Counted from the first letter of the stretch, positions 34,972 to 45,215 are shown. The stretch: DNA of 64,000 bases from Muribaculaceae bacterium (GCA_017557625.1 JAFYYG010000052.1:1-64000), one strand, 5' to 3'. The notes: generated by a model not told the origin, from the sequence alone. Made by a program: numbers and translations.

Positions 34972-36306
34972 CTATTTCTTTAATTCGCAACTCTCGCAGA
35001 TTAGGGAGTCGCCGCTCAGGCGCATCTCCACGAGGTGACGCAGGCGGTCACGCAGGGTGTCGAGGCGCACGCCGTCAATCACGTCGCTCATAAAGGCCTG
35101 CATCAGCAGTTTTTGTGCTACTGGCAGCGAGATGCCGCGAGTCTGCATGTAGAACAGCGCATCTTGGTCGAGCTGGCCCACGGTAGCGCCATGAGAACAC
35201 TTCACATCGTCGGTGTAAATCTCAAGCTGGGGCTTGGTGTACATACGCGCTGCGGGTGACGCCACAATGTTACGGTTGCCCTGATAAGCGTCAATCTTGG
35301 GGCAGTTGGGCTTGACGAGAATCTTGCCCGCAAAAGCACCAATAGAGTTGTCGTTAAGGACGTATTTAAACATCTCGTTGCTCTGGCAGCGAGGGGCGTT
35401 GTGGTTGATGAGCGTGTGGTTGTCCACATGCTGCTCACCGCTTGCTATTGCCATTCCCAATAGCTGGGTGTCGCAGTGTTCGCCATCAACGTCAATATGA
35501 TAGTCATTGCGGGTATAGCCGTTGGTGAGTGTGATGCCGTCGATTAGCACGTTGCTGCCTTCCTGCTGGCGAACCCACAACTGTGACAGACGGGTGGTGT
35601 TTACATCGCTCTCCTCCATGTGGTAGTAGTCGAGCTGAGCGTTGCGGCCAACTATCACCTCAACGGTCTCAAGACTCAGGTACTGCTGGTCGCCTTTTGT
35701 GTGGTCGCACACAAGCACTTTGGCCTGCGCATCGTCTTCAAGCACGATGAGCAAGCGACGCACCGCCATAAGGCGGGCATTGGCATCAAACACGTTGATG
35801 AGCTGGATGGGACGTGTGGTGTGCGAGCCTTTTGGCACATAAATCAGCACGCCATCCTGGACGAGCATGGTATTGAGCGCAGTGCAAGGGTTGGAGAGGC
35901 TGGCGGCGGTGCCGTAGTACTTGGCAAGCGCCTCGGGATGCTTGGTGTTTTGGAACGACTCCACACTGGCGTTGTCACCGCTCTTGCCGGCAGTGGCACT
36001 GGGCTTGAAAGTGTCGTTAAACACATAGTAGAGGCAAGTGCTCAGATTAGGCACTTCGCAGCGGAACTTGGTGGTTGATTCTCTCGACAGATCCACATGG
36101 CTGATGTTCACGCCATAGTCGGGAGCCAGCACCGCGTTTAGGTCAGTGGCCTCATAGTCATCGCTGCCCTTGCGTGGCAGCACGGCACCCTCGAGCGTCT
36201 TGCGAGCCTCCTGCCTGAGGGCGTTAAGCTGCGGCGACGAGTGAGCGGTAATAGCATCTCTATTCTCGTCGTGCAGGTCAATATATTGCTTTAAAGCGTT
36301 ATTCAT
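34972..36306 (-). CDS. sufD: Fe-S cluster assembly protein SufD
   Basis: 444 residues of the SufBD beta-helix family: VFDANARLMAVRRLLIVLEDD, YYHMEESDVNTTRLSQLWVR, HNAPRCQSNEMFKYVLNDNS, and the C-terminal KCSHGATVGQLDQDALFYMQ with the conserved His of the SufBD interface. Forms the SufBC2D scaffold with SufB and SufC. The last residues CESCELKK add a CxxC close to the end. Third gene of the operon. Confidence 0.94.
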   Translation of the reverse strand: MNNALKQYIDLHDENRDAITAHSSPQLNALRQEARKTLEGAVLPRKGSDDYEATDLNAVLAPDYGVNISHVDLSRESTTKFRCEVPNLSTCLYYVFNDTFKPSATAGKSGDNASVESFQNTKHPEALAKYYGTAASLSNPCTALNTMLVQDGVLIYVPKGSHTTRPIQLINVFDANARLMAVRRLLIVLEDDAQAKVLVCDHTKGDQQYLSLETVEVIVGRNAQLDYYHMEESDVNTTRLSQLWVRQQEGSNVLIDGITLTNGYTRNDYHIDVDGEHCDTQLLGMAIASGEQHVDNHTLINHNAPRCQSNEMFKYVLNDNSIGAFAGKILVKPNCPKIDAYQGNRNIVASPAARMYTKPQLEIYTDDVKCSHGATVGQLDQDALFYMQTRGISLPVAQKLLMQAFMSDVIDGVRLDTLRDRLRHLVEMRLSGDSLICESCELKK

Positions 36307-36384
36307 TTATATCTCTGTAATAATGATAATAAAGCAGATGTCTCAGTGGGAAAAGTCTCTTCCCTCTCAACTCTTCCCTCTCAA

Positions 36385-37134
36385 CTAATCTACGTGTTCT
36401 TTAATCCAGTCGTAGCCTTTCTCCTCGAGTTCCAATGCGAGTTCGGGACCGCCAGTCATCACTATGCGGCCCTTGTACAGCACATGCACCTGGTCGGGCT
36501 TGATGTAGTCGAGCAAGCGTTGGTAGTGTGTGATGACAATGGTGGCGTTGTCGGGACTCTTGAGGCGGTTCACGCCGTTGGCGACGGTGCGCAACGCGTC
36601 TATGTCAAGGCCGCTGTCGGTCTCATCGAGGATAGACAGGCGTGGCTCAAGCATCGCCATCTGGAAAATCTCGTTGCGCTTCTTCTCACCGCCACTGAAT
36701 CCCTCGTTTACAGCGCGTGACGTGAGTTTGTTGTCTAGATCGACGATGGCGCGCTTCTCACGCATGAGTTTGAGGAAGTCGGTGGCGCTCATGGGTTCTA
36801 AACCTTGATATTTGCGCTTCTCGTTGATAGCGGTGCGCATAAAATTGCTCATCAGCACACCGGGAATCTCCACTGGATACTGAAAACTCAGGAAGATGCC
36901 CTCGTGCGAACGGTCTTCAGGACTGAGCTCCAGCAGGTTCTTGCCGTAGAATTCCACTTCGCCGCCAGTGACGGTGTAGGCAGGGTTGCCGGTAAGCACT
37001 GCGCTGAGCGTACTCTTTCCGCTGCCGTTAGGTCCCATAATCGCATGCACTTCACCCGGCTTTACGGTGAGGTTCACCCCTTTCAATATCTCCTTGCCCT
37101 CGATAGAGGCATGTAAATCTTTTATAATTAGCAT
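36385..37134 (-). CDS. sufC: Fe-S cluster assembly ATPase SufC
   Basis: 249 residues, a stand-alone ABC ATPase: Walker [10 protein letters not shown] (34-42), signature [14 protein letters not shown], Walker [14 protein letters not shown] and the switch His in [13 protein letters not shown]. Powers conformational change in SufBC2D. The sufC-sufB gap (124 bp) is packed with TCTAGA and GCATTATGCATT words. Confidence 0.96.
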   Translation of the reverse strand: MLIIKDLHASIEGKEILKGVNLTVKPGEVHAIMGPNGSGKSTLSAVLTGNPAYTVTGGEVEFYGKNLLELSPEDRSHEGIFLSFQYPVEIPGVLMSNFMRTAINEKRKYQGLEPMSATDFLKLMREKRAIVDLDNKLTSRAVNEGFSGGEKKRNEIFQMAMLEPRLSILDETDSGLDIDALRTVANGVNRLKSPDNATIVITHYQRLLDYIKPDQVHVLYKGRIVMTGGPELALELEEKGYDWIKEHVD

Positions 37135-37144
37135 TGTATTTTAT

Positions 37145-37258
37145 TGTTTTTCTAGATTTTCTAGAAGCTTCTAGAAATTCTAGACAATATAGATTATGAA
37201 TTAAGCATTATTAATTGTGCATTGAGCATTATGCATTATGCATTGTGCATTATGAATT
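37145..37258. repeat. Word repeats between sufB and sufC
   Basis: A TCTAGA run (37145-37186) is followed by a TGCATTATGCATT run (about 37200-37256). Both families recur elsewhere in the window, the second at 58031-58060 and 58474-58522. Confidence 0.75.
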
Positions 37259-38728
37259 CTAGCCCACGCTGCCTTCTAGGGAGACACTTAGCAGGCGCTG
37301 GGCCTCGACAGCGAACTCCATTGGCAGTTTTTTCATCACATCGCGGGCGTAGCCGTTGACGATGAGTCCTACTGCATCTTCGGTGCTGATGCCGCGCTGG
37401 TTGCAGTAGAATATCTGATCCTCATTGATTTTGCTCGTCGTGGCCTCGTGCTCCACGATACTCGAGTCGTTGCCCACCTCGATGACGGGGAAGGTGTGAG
37501 CTCCGCTGGTGTCGCTAAGAAGCAGGCTGTCGCATTGGGTGTAGTTGCGGCAGTTGGTGGCATTAGGCGCCACTTTCACCATGCCGCGGTAGCTGTTCTC
37601 GCTGTGCCCTGCACTGATGCCCTTGCTCACGATTGTAGAGCGTGAGTTCTTGCCCAGGTGTATCATCTTGGTGCCGGTGTCGGCCATCTGGTAGTTGCGT
37701 GTGAGCGCCACGCTGTAGAACTCGCCCACGGTGTTGTTGCCCTTGAGAATGGTGCTTGGGTATTTCCAAGTGATGGCGCTACCTGTCTCCACCTGCGTCC
37801 ACGAGAGTTTGGAGTGGTCGCCACGGCAGATGCCGCGTTTGGTGACGAGGTTATAGATGCCGCCCTTGCCGTCCTTGTCGCCAGGGTACCAGTTCTGAAC
37901 GGTGCTGTATTTTACCTCGGCGCGCTCCTCGACAATAATCTCCACAATGGCGGCGTGGAGCTGATTCTCATCGCGCATAGGCGCCGTACAGCCCTCGAGG
38001 TAGCTCACATAGCTGTCGTCGTCGGCAACGATGAGAGTGCGTTCAAACTGGCCCGTCTGCGCAGCATTGATGCGGAAATAGCTCGACAACTCCATGGGGC
38101 AGCGCACGCCCTTGGGGATATAGACGAACGAGCCGTCGCTGAATACCGCCGAGTTGAGGGCGGCGAAGAAATTGTCGGTGTAAGGCACCACGGTGCCCAT
38201 ATATTTACGTACGAGGTCGGGATAGTCCTTTACCGCTTCGCTGATGGAGCAGAAAATCACTCCCAGTTCGGCAAGTCGCTCACGGTAGCTGGTGTGCACG
38301 CTCACACTATCGACTACGGCGTCAACCGCCATGCCGCTCAGTCTCTTCTGCTCCTCGAGGGGGATGCCGAGTTTGTCAAAGGTCTTCTTCAGCTCGGGGT
38401 CTATCTCCTTCTTGTCATTGGTCTTGGTTTGCGGTGCGGCATAGTAGCTGATGGCCTGGAAGTCGATGTCGGGCATGTTGACCTTGCCCCATTTGGGCAG
38501 CTTCAATGTCTGCCAGTGACGGAATGCCTTGAGGCGGAACTCCAGCAGCCACTCGGGTTCGTTCTTGAGAGAGCTGATGCGACGCACCACATCCTCATTG
38601 AGCCCCTTTGGTATGACATCGGTCTCAAAGTCGCTCACAAAGCCATAGCGGTATTCCTCGCTAGCCGCTTGTTTGATAATCGACTCCTCGTCTTGTTTCT
38701 TCTTATTATTCTTGTTGTCTTCGCTCAT
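37259..38728 (-). CDS. sufB: Fe-S cluster assembly protein SufB
   Basis: 489 residues. Hallmarks: [76 protein letters not shown], and [21 protein letters not shown]. The Cys in GCTAP and the conserved Glu/His of the scaffold are present. First gene of sufBCDS-HD. The ATG at 38728 ([12 protein letters not shown]) is preferred to an in-frame ATG 39 bp earlier. A -7 box TATCTTTG lies at 38781-38788 (minus), about 53 bp upstream. Confidence 0.96.
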   Translation of the reverse strand: MSEDNKNNKKKQDEESIIKQAASEEYRYGFVSDFETDVIPKGLNEDVVRRISSLKNEPEWLLEFRLKAFRHWQTLKLPKWGKVNMPDIDFQAISYYAAPQTKTNDKKEIDPELKKTFDKLGIPLEEQKRLSGMAVDAVVDSVSVHTSYRERLAELGVIFCSISEAVKDYPDLVRKYMGTVVPYTDNFFAALNSAVFSDGSFVYIPKGVRCPMELSSYFRINAAQTGQFERTLIVADDDSYVSYLEGCTAPMRDENQLHAAIVEIIVEERAEVKYSTVQNWYPGDKDGKGGIYNLVTKRGICRGDHSKLSWTQVETGSAITWKYPSTILKGNNTVGEFYSVALTRNYQMADTGTKMIHLGKNSRSTIVSKGISAGHSENSYRGMVKVAPNATNCRNYTQCDSLLLSDTSGAHTFPVIEVGNDSSIVEHEATTSKINEDQIFYCNQRGISTEDAVGLIVNGYARDVMKKLPMEFAVEAQRLLSVSLEGSVG

Positions 38729-38966
38729 ATTAGTCTTTTGCCTAAATATCGCGCGAGTTGATATCATGCGAAATAATCTACAAAGATACTGCTTTTCGGC
38801 TCAACGGCACTAATAATAGAGGCAAAAAATGTCTTAGGGCACAAAAATATTTAATTTCAAAATAAAAAGAACATTAGATTAAATATAAATGTATATCTTT
38901 GCATAAAAATAACAATTGTTATTGCCATTGAGCACCGTTTTGAAAACAAACAAGATAATTAGTGAT

Positions 38967-40064
38967 ATGAGAAAGTTTTTTTTGATAGCGATAGCGATTC
39001 TTTTGGGCTGTGCATCCGATGTTGATGCCCAGTCAATTACTGTGATAGATACTGATAGCGTGCCAGTTGCCTATGCAACTGTAACGAATGAGCAGGGTCA
39101 GCTCATTGGCGCCACCAACGTAAATGGCATTCTCGACGACACCAAGGGAAATGGCGTGTTATGCTTCTCTCATGTGGCCTACAAGCCAATAACAGTGAAT
39201 GTGGCCGATTTGACCGACGGTGTGGTTATAATGGAAGAGGAGAGATATACCCTTCCAAGTGTGGAAGTGAAGCCCAAGGAACTGCTCTACATGCAGACTT
39301 ACTACCGTGTCACCTACATAGACGAGGAAGGCCCCATCTACTACAGGGCAGGTGTTATTGACAACACATACGAGTTTGCCAATCGAAAGGTGAAAACCAA
39401 ATCAACAAATATTTCGGAAGGACAATCAGGATTCCTTAAGTTCGTGTTAAACAAAATTGCGGGAGGCATGATAGAGGACATATGCAAGATACAAAAGGAG
39501 TCAACCTATCAACTGGTTGGCAGCAACAATGGCAAATGGGCCAAAGTGAGTGTTGCCGTTGATTCCACTGGTCGAAAAGTGATAAGAGATTCAGAGTCGA
39601 TATTGGGATATGTCGACGAGGACATGGAGGAAGGCAAACGCATAACATCGTTTGATAATTGGCTCTTCAGAAAGCATCTCGATATAGCCAAAGAGAAAAA
39701 TGAAAAAAAGAAACAGAAAAAGCAGACTGAACTCGATAAAGAGCAGGAAAATAGTGAAAGAAGTTACTATGAGGTCTATCGCATTGATGAGGAAGGACGC
39801 TCAACAATAAGCGACTTTGTGATGATGCAGCATCTTTCCAAAGGCGTTTTTAAGCGTACTAAAAAAGAATACATCCTCGTTCTCGAGTCATTTGCGACCG
39901 AGACAGCCTACATCGACAAAAAAGAGTTCAAGCAGACACGCAAGGATAACGAAGTGGATAAAAGCTACGAGGATATGCTGCGATATGAGAAGGCCCATAA
40001 CATCCCGCCATTGGCTCCACACCTAAAAGCACAAGTCGAGAAATTGTTTGAAAAAAAGAAATAA
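38967..40064 (+). CDS. Exported protein with carboxypeptidase-regulatory-like domain
   Basis: 365 residues. The N-terminus is a signal peptide that could be cleaved after VDAQ or lipidated at LLGC (Cys13). Residues 25-95 resemble a CarboxypepD_reg-like beta-sandwich (ITVIDTDSVPVAYATVTNEQG ... GVLCFSHVAYKP), often found at the start of TonB-dependent receptors. The remainder is mixed, with a highly charged helical stretch around 235-260. Function unknown. A -7 box TATCTTTG at 38894-38901 lies about 65 bp before the ATG. Confidence 0.78.
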   Translation: MRKFFLIAIAILLGCASDVDAQSITVIDTDSVPVAYATVTNEQGQLIGATNVNGILDDTKGNGVLCFSHVAYKPITVNVADLTDGVVIMEEERYTLPSVEVKPKELLYMQTYYRVTYIDEEGPIYYRAGVIDNTYEFANRKVKTKSTNISEGQSGFLKFVLNKIAGGMIEDICKIQKESTYQLVGSNNGKWAKVSVAVDSTGRKVIRDSESILGYVDEDMEEGKRITSFDNWLFRKHLDIAKEKNEKKKQKKQTELDKEQENSERSYYEVYRIDEEGRSTISDFVMMQHLSKGVFKRTKKEYILVLESFATETAYIDKKEFKQTRKDNEVDKSYEDMLRYEKAHNIPPLAPHLKAQVEKLFEKKK

Positions 40065-40159
40065 AGATATAAATTAAAGTAACACTCAGATTATAAGCGA
40101 TTTGGATGAAAACTTGTGATTTTTTTTGCAAAAACTATTGCCAATTCAAAAAAAAGCGG

Positions 40160-40167
40160 TAACTTTG
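40160..40167 (+). promoter_or_regulatory. -7 box of tRNA-Leu
   Basis: TAACTTTG, 17 bp before the tRNA. A -33-like ATTG (40137-40140) lies 19 bp upstream. Confidence 0.6.
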
Positions 40168-40184
40168 CAACCGCATTTCAAAAT

Positions 40185-40266
40185 GCCCAAGTGGCGGAAT
40201 TGGTAGACGCGCACGTTTCAGGTGCGTGTGCCGCGAGGCGTGAAGGTTCGAGTCCTTTCTTGGGCA
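40185..40266 (+). tRNA. tRNA-Leu (CAG)
   Basis: 82-nt class II tRNA: acceptor GCCCAAG/CTTGGGC, anticodon arm CACGT-TTCAGGT-GCGTG giving CAG, a long variable arm (TGCCGCGAGGCG) and T arm GAAGG-TTCGAGT-CCTTT. CCA is not encoded (CCC follows). Confidence 0.96.
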
Positions 40267-40413
40267 CCCAAAAGTCCGATAATTTGTTGGTAATCAACGA
40301 TTTTCGGGCTTTTGTTTTTATGGCTTTGGTGTAAAAAATGACCCAATTTTTGGTAATATATAAGATTTTTCTTAATTTTGTCTCATTATTCAATAACCTC
40401 TAAAAAAAAAGAT

Positions 40414-41178
40414 ATGAAAACTTATTTGAAACAATTATTATTGGTGGCGATGCTTTTTGTAACAGTTAATGCCACAGGTTCTAACCTTCCTCAAAAGCAG
40501 AGCAGTTCTGGTGTTACCAAGGAGTATATAGCTGCCGTGAATGCTTTGCTTGATGCAAATAACTATATAAAGAATGAGAGAGAGAGTTTTATCGTAATAT
40601 TGGCTCAATTTGGGATAGAAGGTCCTATGGCTGATAGGATTGTTGATGAATTGACTAAAAGACTTCCTGATATAATGGTCCAGATTTATTCAAATCATTT
40701 CACTCTTGATGAAATTAAGCAGATGACAAAACTCAATCAAGATAAAGTCCGACAAAAATATAATACATTACAACTGCAAATAAGTAAAGAGATGATGCAG
40801 GAAATGGAATGCTATATTTCGGGAAAGACAAGTCCTTTATCGGACATCACTGTGTCAAGCGACTTTGAAGCTGCAATGAGGGAGTATTTTGATGCTGAAG
40901 AATTTGATAAAGCATTTGATATGATGCGCCCTATTTATGAGCAGATGTTTGGTTTTCAGAATGGTACACTTAATGATTATTCTGATGTTCTGCGTGAAAT
41001 AATGGTGCGTTTTTATTCCAAATATTTCACAGTAAGTGAAATCAGGCATCTTACATCACAAGCGAATGAGCCCTGTATGAAGAAATTACGCCAAGAGAGT
41101 CCTGACATTACTAAGGAAAGTATGGAAGAAATACAAAAAGCATTGTATGACATTATACAAAACCAGTTATCACAATAG
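40414..41178 (+). CDS. Exported DUF2059-like protein, tandem paralog 1
   Basis: 254 residues with a Sec signal peptide (ends VNATG). Two internal repeats share the pattern SNHFTLDEIKQMTK and SKYFTVSEIRHLTS, each followed by a helical block, recalling DUF2059. The paralog 42 bp downstream has the same layout and shares SSDFEAAMR-Y-DAEEFDK. Likely periplasmic, role unknown. ATG chosen at the start of the signal peptide. Confidence 0.72.
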   Translation: MKTYLKQLLLVAMLFVTVNATGSNLPQKQSSSGVTKEYIAAVNALLDANNYIKNERESFIVILAQFGIEGPMADRIVDELTKRLPDIMVQIYSNHFTLDEIKQMTKLNQDKVRQKYNTLQLQISKEMMQEMECYISGKTSPLSDITVSSDFEAAMREYFDAEEFDKAFDMMRPIYEQMFGFQNGTLNDYSDVLREIMVRFYSKYFTVSEIRHLTSQANEPCMKKLRQESPDITKESMEEIQKALYDIIQNQLSQ

Positions 41179-41220
41179 TTTTTTAAAATCAATATTAATA
41201 ATCTCTATAATAGTGAGAAT

Positions 41221-42048
41221 ATGAAAACCTTCATTAAACAATTATTGTTGGTGGTGATGATGTTTTTAGTTGTCGAATCCACAGGTTGCAAAAATAGTCA
41301 CAGGGATAGTGATTCTGGCAAGAGCAAGTCAAAGAAGAGCAAGTCTAAAAAAGACAAGAAAGACGAAGATGATGCCGAGGATTATGACACCGCAGTTAGG
41401 GAATTGCTCGAAGCTATGGACTATGAGCAGAACACAAGAGCTAATCTTTACGCAACATATTCACAGATGGGCTTTGATGCTCAATATACAGAAGGTTTAG
41501 TGGATGATTTGCTAGAAAAAATGCCCGATAAGATGGTGGAGATTTATTCAAATCATTTCACTGTTGATGAAATAAAGCAGTTGACAAAAATCAATGGTGA
41601 CCCGATATTCAAGAAGCAAAGAGAGTATCTAACTCAAATCTACCAAGATTTTATGCAGGAAGGAAGAGCTTTGGCTACAGGTGAGCCAAGTCCTTCAGCC
41701 AATATTGATGTGTCGAGCGACTTTGAAGCTGCAATGAGAGATTATTTAGATGCTGAGGAATTTGATAAGCAATTAGAGCAATTGAAACCGATTATGCAGC
41801 AAAATTACAGTTCGACGTATAGTGATTTTGATTCGTTCTACGAATCGTACTGCGCTGAGGCACCCGATATGATGGTGCGTATCTATTCTAAGTATTTCTC
41901 AACAAGCGACATTAAGAAGCTAACAGCTTTCTCAAAGATGCATTGTTCTAAGGAATTCCGTGATAAGGCTCCTGCAATTACTCAGGAGGCTATGGAGGCA
42001 ACAAGACCTATAGTTGAAAGCTACATTAAGAACCATCCTATCCGTTAG
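41221..42048 (+). CDS. DUF2059-like lipoprotein, tandem paralog 2
   Basis: 275 residues. The lipobox VESTGC makes it a lipoprotein, unlike paralog 1 (ATGS at the same place). A Lys/Ser/Asp-rich linker (about 22-55) follows, then two internal repeats (SNHFTVDEIKQLTK and SKYFSTSDIKKLTA). It appears to have arisen by gene duplication. A strong hairpin follows at 42071-42101. Confidence 0.74.
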   Translation: MKTFIKQLLLVVMMFLVVESTGCKNSHRDSDSGKSKSKKSKSKKDKKDEDDAEDYDTAVRELLEAMDYEQNTRANLYATYSQMGFDAQYTEGLVDDLLEKMPDKMVEIYSNHFTVDEIKQLTKINGDPIFKKQREYLTQIYQDFMQEGRALATGEPSPSANIDVSSDFEAAMRDYLDAEEFDKQLEQLKPIMQQNYSSTYSDFDSFYESYCAEAPDMMVRIYSKYFSTSDIKKLTAFSKMHCSKEFRDKAPAITQEAMEATRPIVESYIKNHPIR

Positions 42049-42070
42049 GGTCTGAGAACCGACCAAAATA

Positions 42071-42101
42071 CAGGGCGGGCATCGCTGTGATGCTCGCCCT
42101 G
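42071..42101. terminator. Hairpin between convergent genes
   Basis: CAGGGCGGGCATC (42071-42083) pairs with GATGCTCGCCCTG (42089-42101) with one G-U. It separates the lipoprotein gene from the convergent carbamate kinase gene. Confidence 0.8.
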
Positions 42102-42121
42102 ATTGATGTATAGAGTAATTG

Positions 42122-43063
42122 TTACTCTTTCACGAGGATTGTGCCTGTGTTGCCTTTGAGGGCCTCGCGGGCTTTCTCGAGGGAGGTGATGAGTGCAGTG
42201 CCGCCGGTGGTGTTCTCCACGAAGCTGATGCACGACTCCACCTTAGGCAGCATACTGCCTGGAGCGAAGTGTCCCTCGGCTATGTACTGGCGTGCCTCGG
42301 CGATGGTCATGCGGTCGAGGTCACGTTGGTCGGGTTTGTTGAAATTGATGGAAACTTTCTCGACAGCTGTGAGGATTACCAGCATGTCGGCGTTGAGGTC
42401 GAGCGCGAGTTTGGCGCTGGCACGGTCTTTGTCGATAACTGCTGCCACTCCCTCATAGTCGCCGGGACTTTTCTCCATGACGGGGATGCCGCCACCGCCC
42501 ACGGTTATTACCACGCTGTGCAGGCCCACGAGCTGCTCCACGATGGGCAGTTCCACAATCTTCACGGGGATGGGGGAGGGCACTACGCGGCGATATCCGC
42601 GACCTGCGTCCTCAACAAAGGTGTAGCCAGTCTCGTCCACGATGCGGTCGGCATCTTCCTTGTTGTAGAACATTCCCACTGGTTTAGTGGGATTCTGGAA
42701 AGCTGCATCTGCAGGGTCAACAACCACCTGAGTCACCACAGCGGCACAGGGTTTGTCGATGCCACGGCGGGCGAGTTCGCGTTCAACAGCCTGCTGCAGG
42801 TGATAGCCGATGTAGCCTTGTGTCATGGCGCCGCATTCGGGGAAGGGCATCGCTGGAGTGCCGCCGCCATTGTTGGCGCTGTACTCAAAAGCGAGGTTCA
42901 CCATTCCCACCTGTGGACCGTTGCCGTGACCTATCACCACGTCATATCCTTCCTCAACAAGGTCGACGATGGTAGAGGCTGTGCCTTTTACCAGCTCGAG
43001 TTGCTCCTGAGGAGTCTTGCCAAGAGCGTTGCCGCCCAAGGCTATAACTAAACGTTTGCTCAT
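42122..43063 (-). CDS. arcC: Carbamate kinase
   Basis: 313 residues, amino-acid-kinase fold: VIALGGNALG at the start, VIGHGNGPQVGMV, VVTQVVVDPADAAF, and GGGGIPV plus AVIDKDRASAKLALDLNAD. Makes ATP from carbamoyl phosphate and ADP, releasing ammonia and CO2: the energy-yielding step of the arginine deiminase route. The ATG at 43063 (MSKRLVIALGG) is chosen. It lies downstream of the ornithine carbamoyltransferase gene on the same strand, separated by 118 bp of repeats. Confidence 0.96.
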   Translation of the reverse strand: MSKRLVIALGGNALGKTPQEQLELVKGTASTIVDLVEEGYDVVIGHGNGPQVGMVNLAFEYSANNGGGTPAMPFPECGAMTQGYIGYHLQQAVERELARRGIDKPCAAVVTQVVVDPADAAFQNPTKPVGMFYNKEDADRIVDETGYTFVEDAGRGYRRVVPSPIPVKIVELPIVEQLVGLHSVVITVGGGGIPVMEKSPGDYEGVAAVIDKDRASAKLALDLNADMLVILTAVEKVSINFNKPDQRDLDRMTIAEARQYIAEGHFAPGSMLPKVESCISFVENTTGGTALITSLEKAREALKGNTGTILVKE

Positions 43064-43081
43064 AATCTTATTTTTAAGCGA

Positions 43082-43172
43082 AAGCAGACGAACAATAGAG
43101 TAATCGAACAATCGATTAATCGAGCAATCAAACAATCAAAAAACCGAAGATTGTGCTATCGCTCGTCTGCTT
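43082..43172. repeat. Inverted repeat enclosing AATCG words, between arcC and the OTC gene
   Basis: AAGCAGACGA (43082-43091) and TCGTCTGCTT (43163-43172) are perfect inverted arms around a chain of AATCGAACAATCGATTAATC-type words. It occupies nearly the whole intercistronic gap. Confidence 0.75.
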
Positions 43173-43181
43173 GTCGGCTAT

Positions 43182-44174
43182 TTATTTAAGTGTTGCATAC
43201 ATCACGGCCTTGATGGTGTGCATGCGGTTCTCGGCCTCGTCAAATACTTTGGATTGTGAGCTGCGGAACACCTTGTCGGTAACTTCCATCTCCTTCAAGC
43301 CAAACTTCTCGTGAATCTCACGACCAATAGAAGTCTCGAGATCGTGGAACGAAGGCAAGCAGTGCAGGAAGATAGCTTCGGGGTTGGCATTGGCCATAAC
43401 CTCGTCGTTCACCTGATAGGGGCTGAGCAGTTTGATACGCTTCTCCCAGAGCTCGGCAGGCTCACCCATCGATACCCAGATGTCGGTGTAGATAACGTCG
43501 GCGTTCTTGGTGCCTTCCTTCACGTTGTCGGTGAGTGTGATTGTGCAGCCGTTCTCCTTGGCAATCTCGCGGCAGGTGGCAACGAGCTTCTCGTCGGGCA
43601 TATTGTCCTTAGGACCACAAGCCACGAAGTTGATACCTAATTTAGCCGAAACCACCATCAGAGAGTTGGCGACGTTATTGCGGGCATCGCCCATGAAGAC
43701 CATCTTCAAGCCTTTGTAGCGGCCGAAGTTCTCCTCGATGGTGAGCACGTCGGCGAGCATCTGTGTGGGGTGGAACTCAGTGGTGAGACCGTTCCAAACG
43801 GGAACGCCAGCATAGCGGCCCAGATCCTCAACGATGTTCTGGTCGAAACCGCGATACTCGATGCCATCATACATGCGGCCAAGCACCTTAGCGGTGTCTT
43901 CGAGCGACTCTTTGTTGCCCATCTGCGACGAAGCGGGGTCGAGGTAGGTAACGCCCATACCCAGGTCGTTGCCTGCTACCTCAAACGAGCAACGGGTGCG
44001 TGTAGAGGTTTTCTCAAACAACAACACGATGTTCTTGCCGGTTAAATACTTGTGAGGAGTGTTGGTTCTCTTAAGACGCTTGAAATCCTTAGCGAGTTCA
44101 AGTAAATACTGGATTTCCTCGGTGGTGAAGTCTAACAACTTCAAGAAATTTCTTCCTGATAAACTTCTTGGCAT
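43182..44174 (-). CDS. arcB: Ornithine carbamoyltransferase (likely catabolic)
   Basis: 330 residues. Carbamoyl-phosphate motif STRTR (57-61), HPTQ (135-138) and HCLP near 272 are conserved; WVSMGEP is the ornithine-loop region. Bacteroidales usually make arginine with an N-acetylornithine carbamoyltransferase, so a true OTC next to carbamate kinase points to catabolism: citrulline plus phosphate to ornithine plus carbamoyl phosphate. A -7 box TACCTTTG lies at 44250-44257 (minus), about 75 bp upstream. Confidence 0.93.
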   Translation of the reverse strand: MPRSLSGRNFLKLLDFTTEEIQYLLELAKDFKRLKRTNTPHKYLTGKNIVLLFEKTSTRTRCSFEVAGNDLGMGVTYLDPASSQMGNKESLEDTAKVLGRMYDGIEYRGFDQNIVEDLGRYAGVPVWNGLTTEFHPTQMLADVLTIEENFGRYKGLKMVFMGDARNNVANSLMVVSAKLGINFVACGPKDNMPDEKLVATCREIAKENGCTITLTDNVKEGTKNADVIYTDIWVSMGEPAELWEKRIKLLSPYQVNDEVMANANPEAIFLHCLPSFHDLETSIGREIHEKFGLKEMEVTDKVFRSSQSKVFDEAENRMHTIKAVMYATLK

Positions 44175-44349
44175 AGTAGTAAAAAGTTTTTATTGTTAAT
44201 ATTAATGTGTATCGTGTATCTTTTATATGATTTTACTCTTTTTCGGGCGCAAAGGTAAGCATTTTAGTTCAACAAAAGAACGTTTTTAACCACTAATTTT
44301 CACTAATTATCTCTAATGGCCTCAATATAGAGCATATAAAGTGTTGTTC

Positions 44350-44988
44350 TCAATAGAATAACATGTCAATGAACATTTTTACTCTTGCAAAATATTCCCG
44401 GATATAAGTCATAAAAGCTGTGTTGGACGTGGAGTTTGCAGCATTAAAGCCTATGACATTGTTGGTGTCAAACCCCGAATGCTCAGCAATGTATATTGCT
44501 CTTTCGTTGTGAAACTTTTGAGAAATGACAATGAAACTGTGGATATTATAAATTTTCACGGCATTTTCAATTGAATTAATGGTTCTGTACCCCTTGCCGT
44601 CAAGAATGATGTCTTTTGCGTCAACTCCGCGAGCAACTAGAGAGTCTTTCATGCATTCCACTTCATTGATGTTGTCAAGGCTCCTCTCATCACCGCTGAT
44701 TAGGATTTTTTTGATTTTTCCGGCTTTGTAGAGCTGTTCAGCTGCATCGATACGGTGTATGAAGAACGTGTTGGGCTTTTTCCCGAATCTTGAATATGGA
44801 CTAGTTCCTAATAATAATCCATATTCAGCTGAGGGCACACTTTCAATGTCGGTGTATAACTTGTTTTTTGCGTTGTTCACTACAATAATATTGCATATCA
44901 GCAGCAATGCAATACAGCCCGCTAATAAAATGGCTATTGGCCACAATACATATATTTTGAACCTCTTGTTTATCTTTATCCTTCTCAT
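44350..44988 (-). CDS. SanA/YdcF-like DUF218 membrane protein
   Basis: 212 residues. One N-terminal helix (about 12-36) and a periplasmic DUF218 domain: YGLLLGTSPYSRFGKKPN, RIDAAEQLYKAGKIKKILISGD, DSLVARGVDAKDIILDGKGYRT, FIVISQKFHNERAIYIA. Similar to SanA, linked in Enterobacteria to envelope permeability. Its consensus promoter is at 45007-45038. Confidence 0.88.
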   Translation of the reverse strand: MRRIKINKRFKIYVLWPIAILLAGCIALLLICNIIVVNNAKNKLYTDIESVPSAEYGLLLGTSPYSRFGKKPNTFFIHRIDAAEQLYKAGKIKKILISGDERSLDNINEVECMKDSLVARGVDAKDIILDGKGYRTINSIENAVKIYNIHSFIVISQKFHNERAIYIAEHSGFDTNNVIGFNAANSTSNTAFMTYIREYFARVKMFIDMLFY

Positions 44989-45006
44989 GATTGTTTTTTT
45001 GCGTTA

Positions 45007-45038
45007 CAAAGATAGTGTTTTGACGATTTGTTATCAAA
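45007..45038 (-). promoter_or_regulatory. Promoter of the SanA-like gene
   Basis: Minus strand: TTTG (45038-45035), 20-bp spacer, TATCTTTG (45014-45007). The ATG follows at 44988. Confidence 0.7.
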
Positions 45039-45128
45039 TATTAGATGATTCGTTGTGATTAATTAACGTTAACTGCAGCCACTTTTTACAAGAGAGTGAA
45101 ATGAGGCATGTGATTTCTGTTGGTTTCT

Positions 45129-45160
45129 TTTGGCGGATTAAGTAATAATTCGTAACTTTG
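45129..45160 (+). promoter_or_regulatory. Promoter of rocA
   Basis: TTTG (45129-45132), 20-bp spacer, TAACTTTG (45153-45160). The ATG follows at 45216. Confidence 0.75.
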
Positions 45161-45215
45161 CACGCAGAACCATAGCAAAAACTTATCTATCTATAAAATA
45201 ATAACAAAACTAATC

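Noticed and set aside
37658-38761. Long open frame antisense to sufB
   Set aside because: SufB is complete on the minus strand with all family motifs; the opposite frame is a shadow.
42119-43051. Long open frame antisense to carbamate kinase
   Set aside because: Carbamate kinase is intact; the opposite frame lacks any family resemblance.
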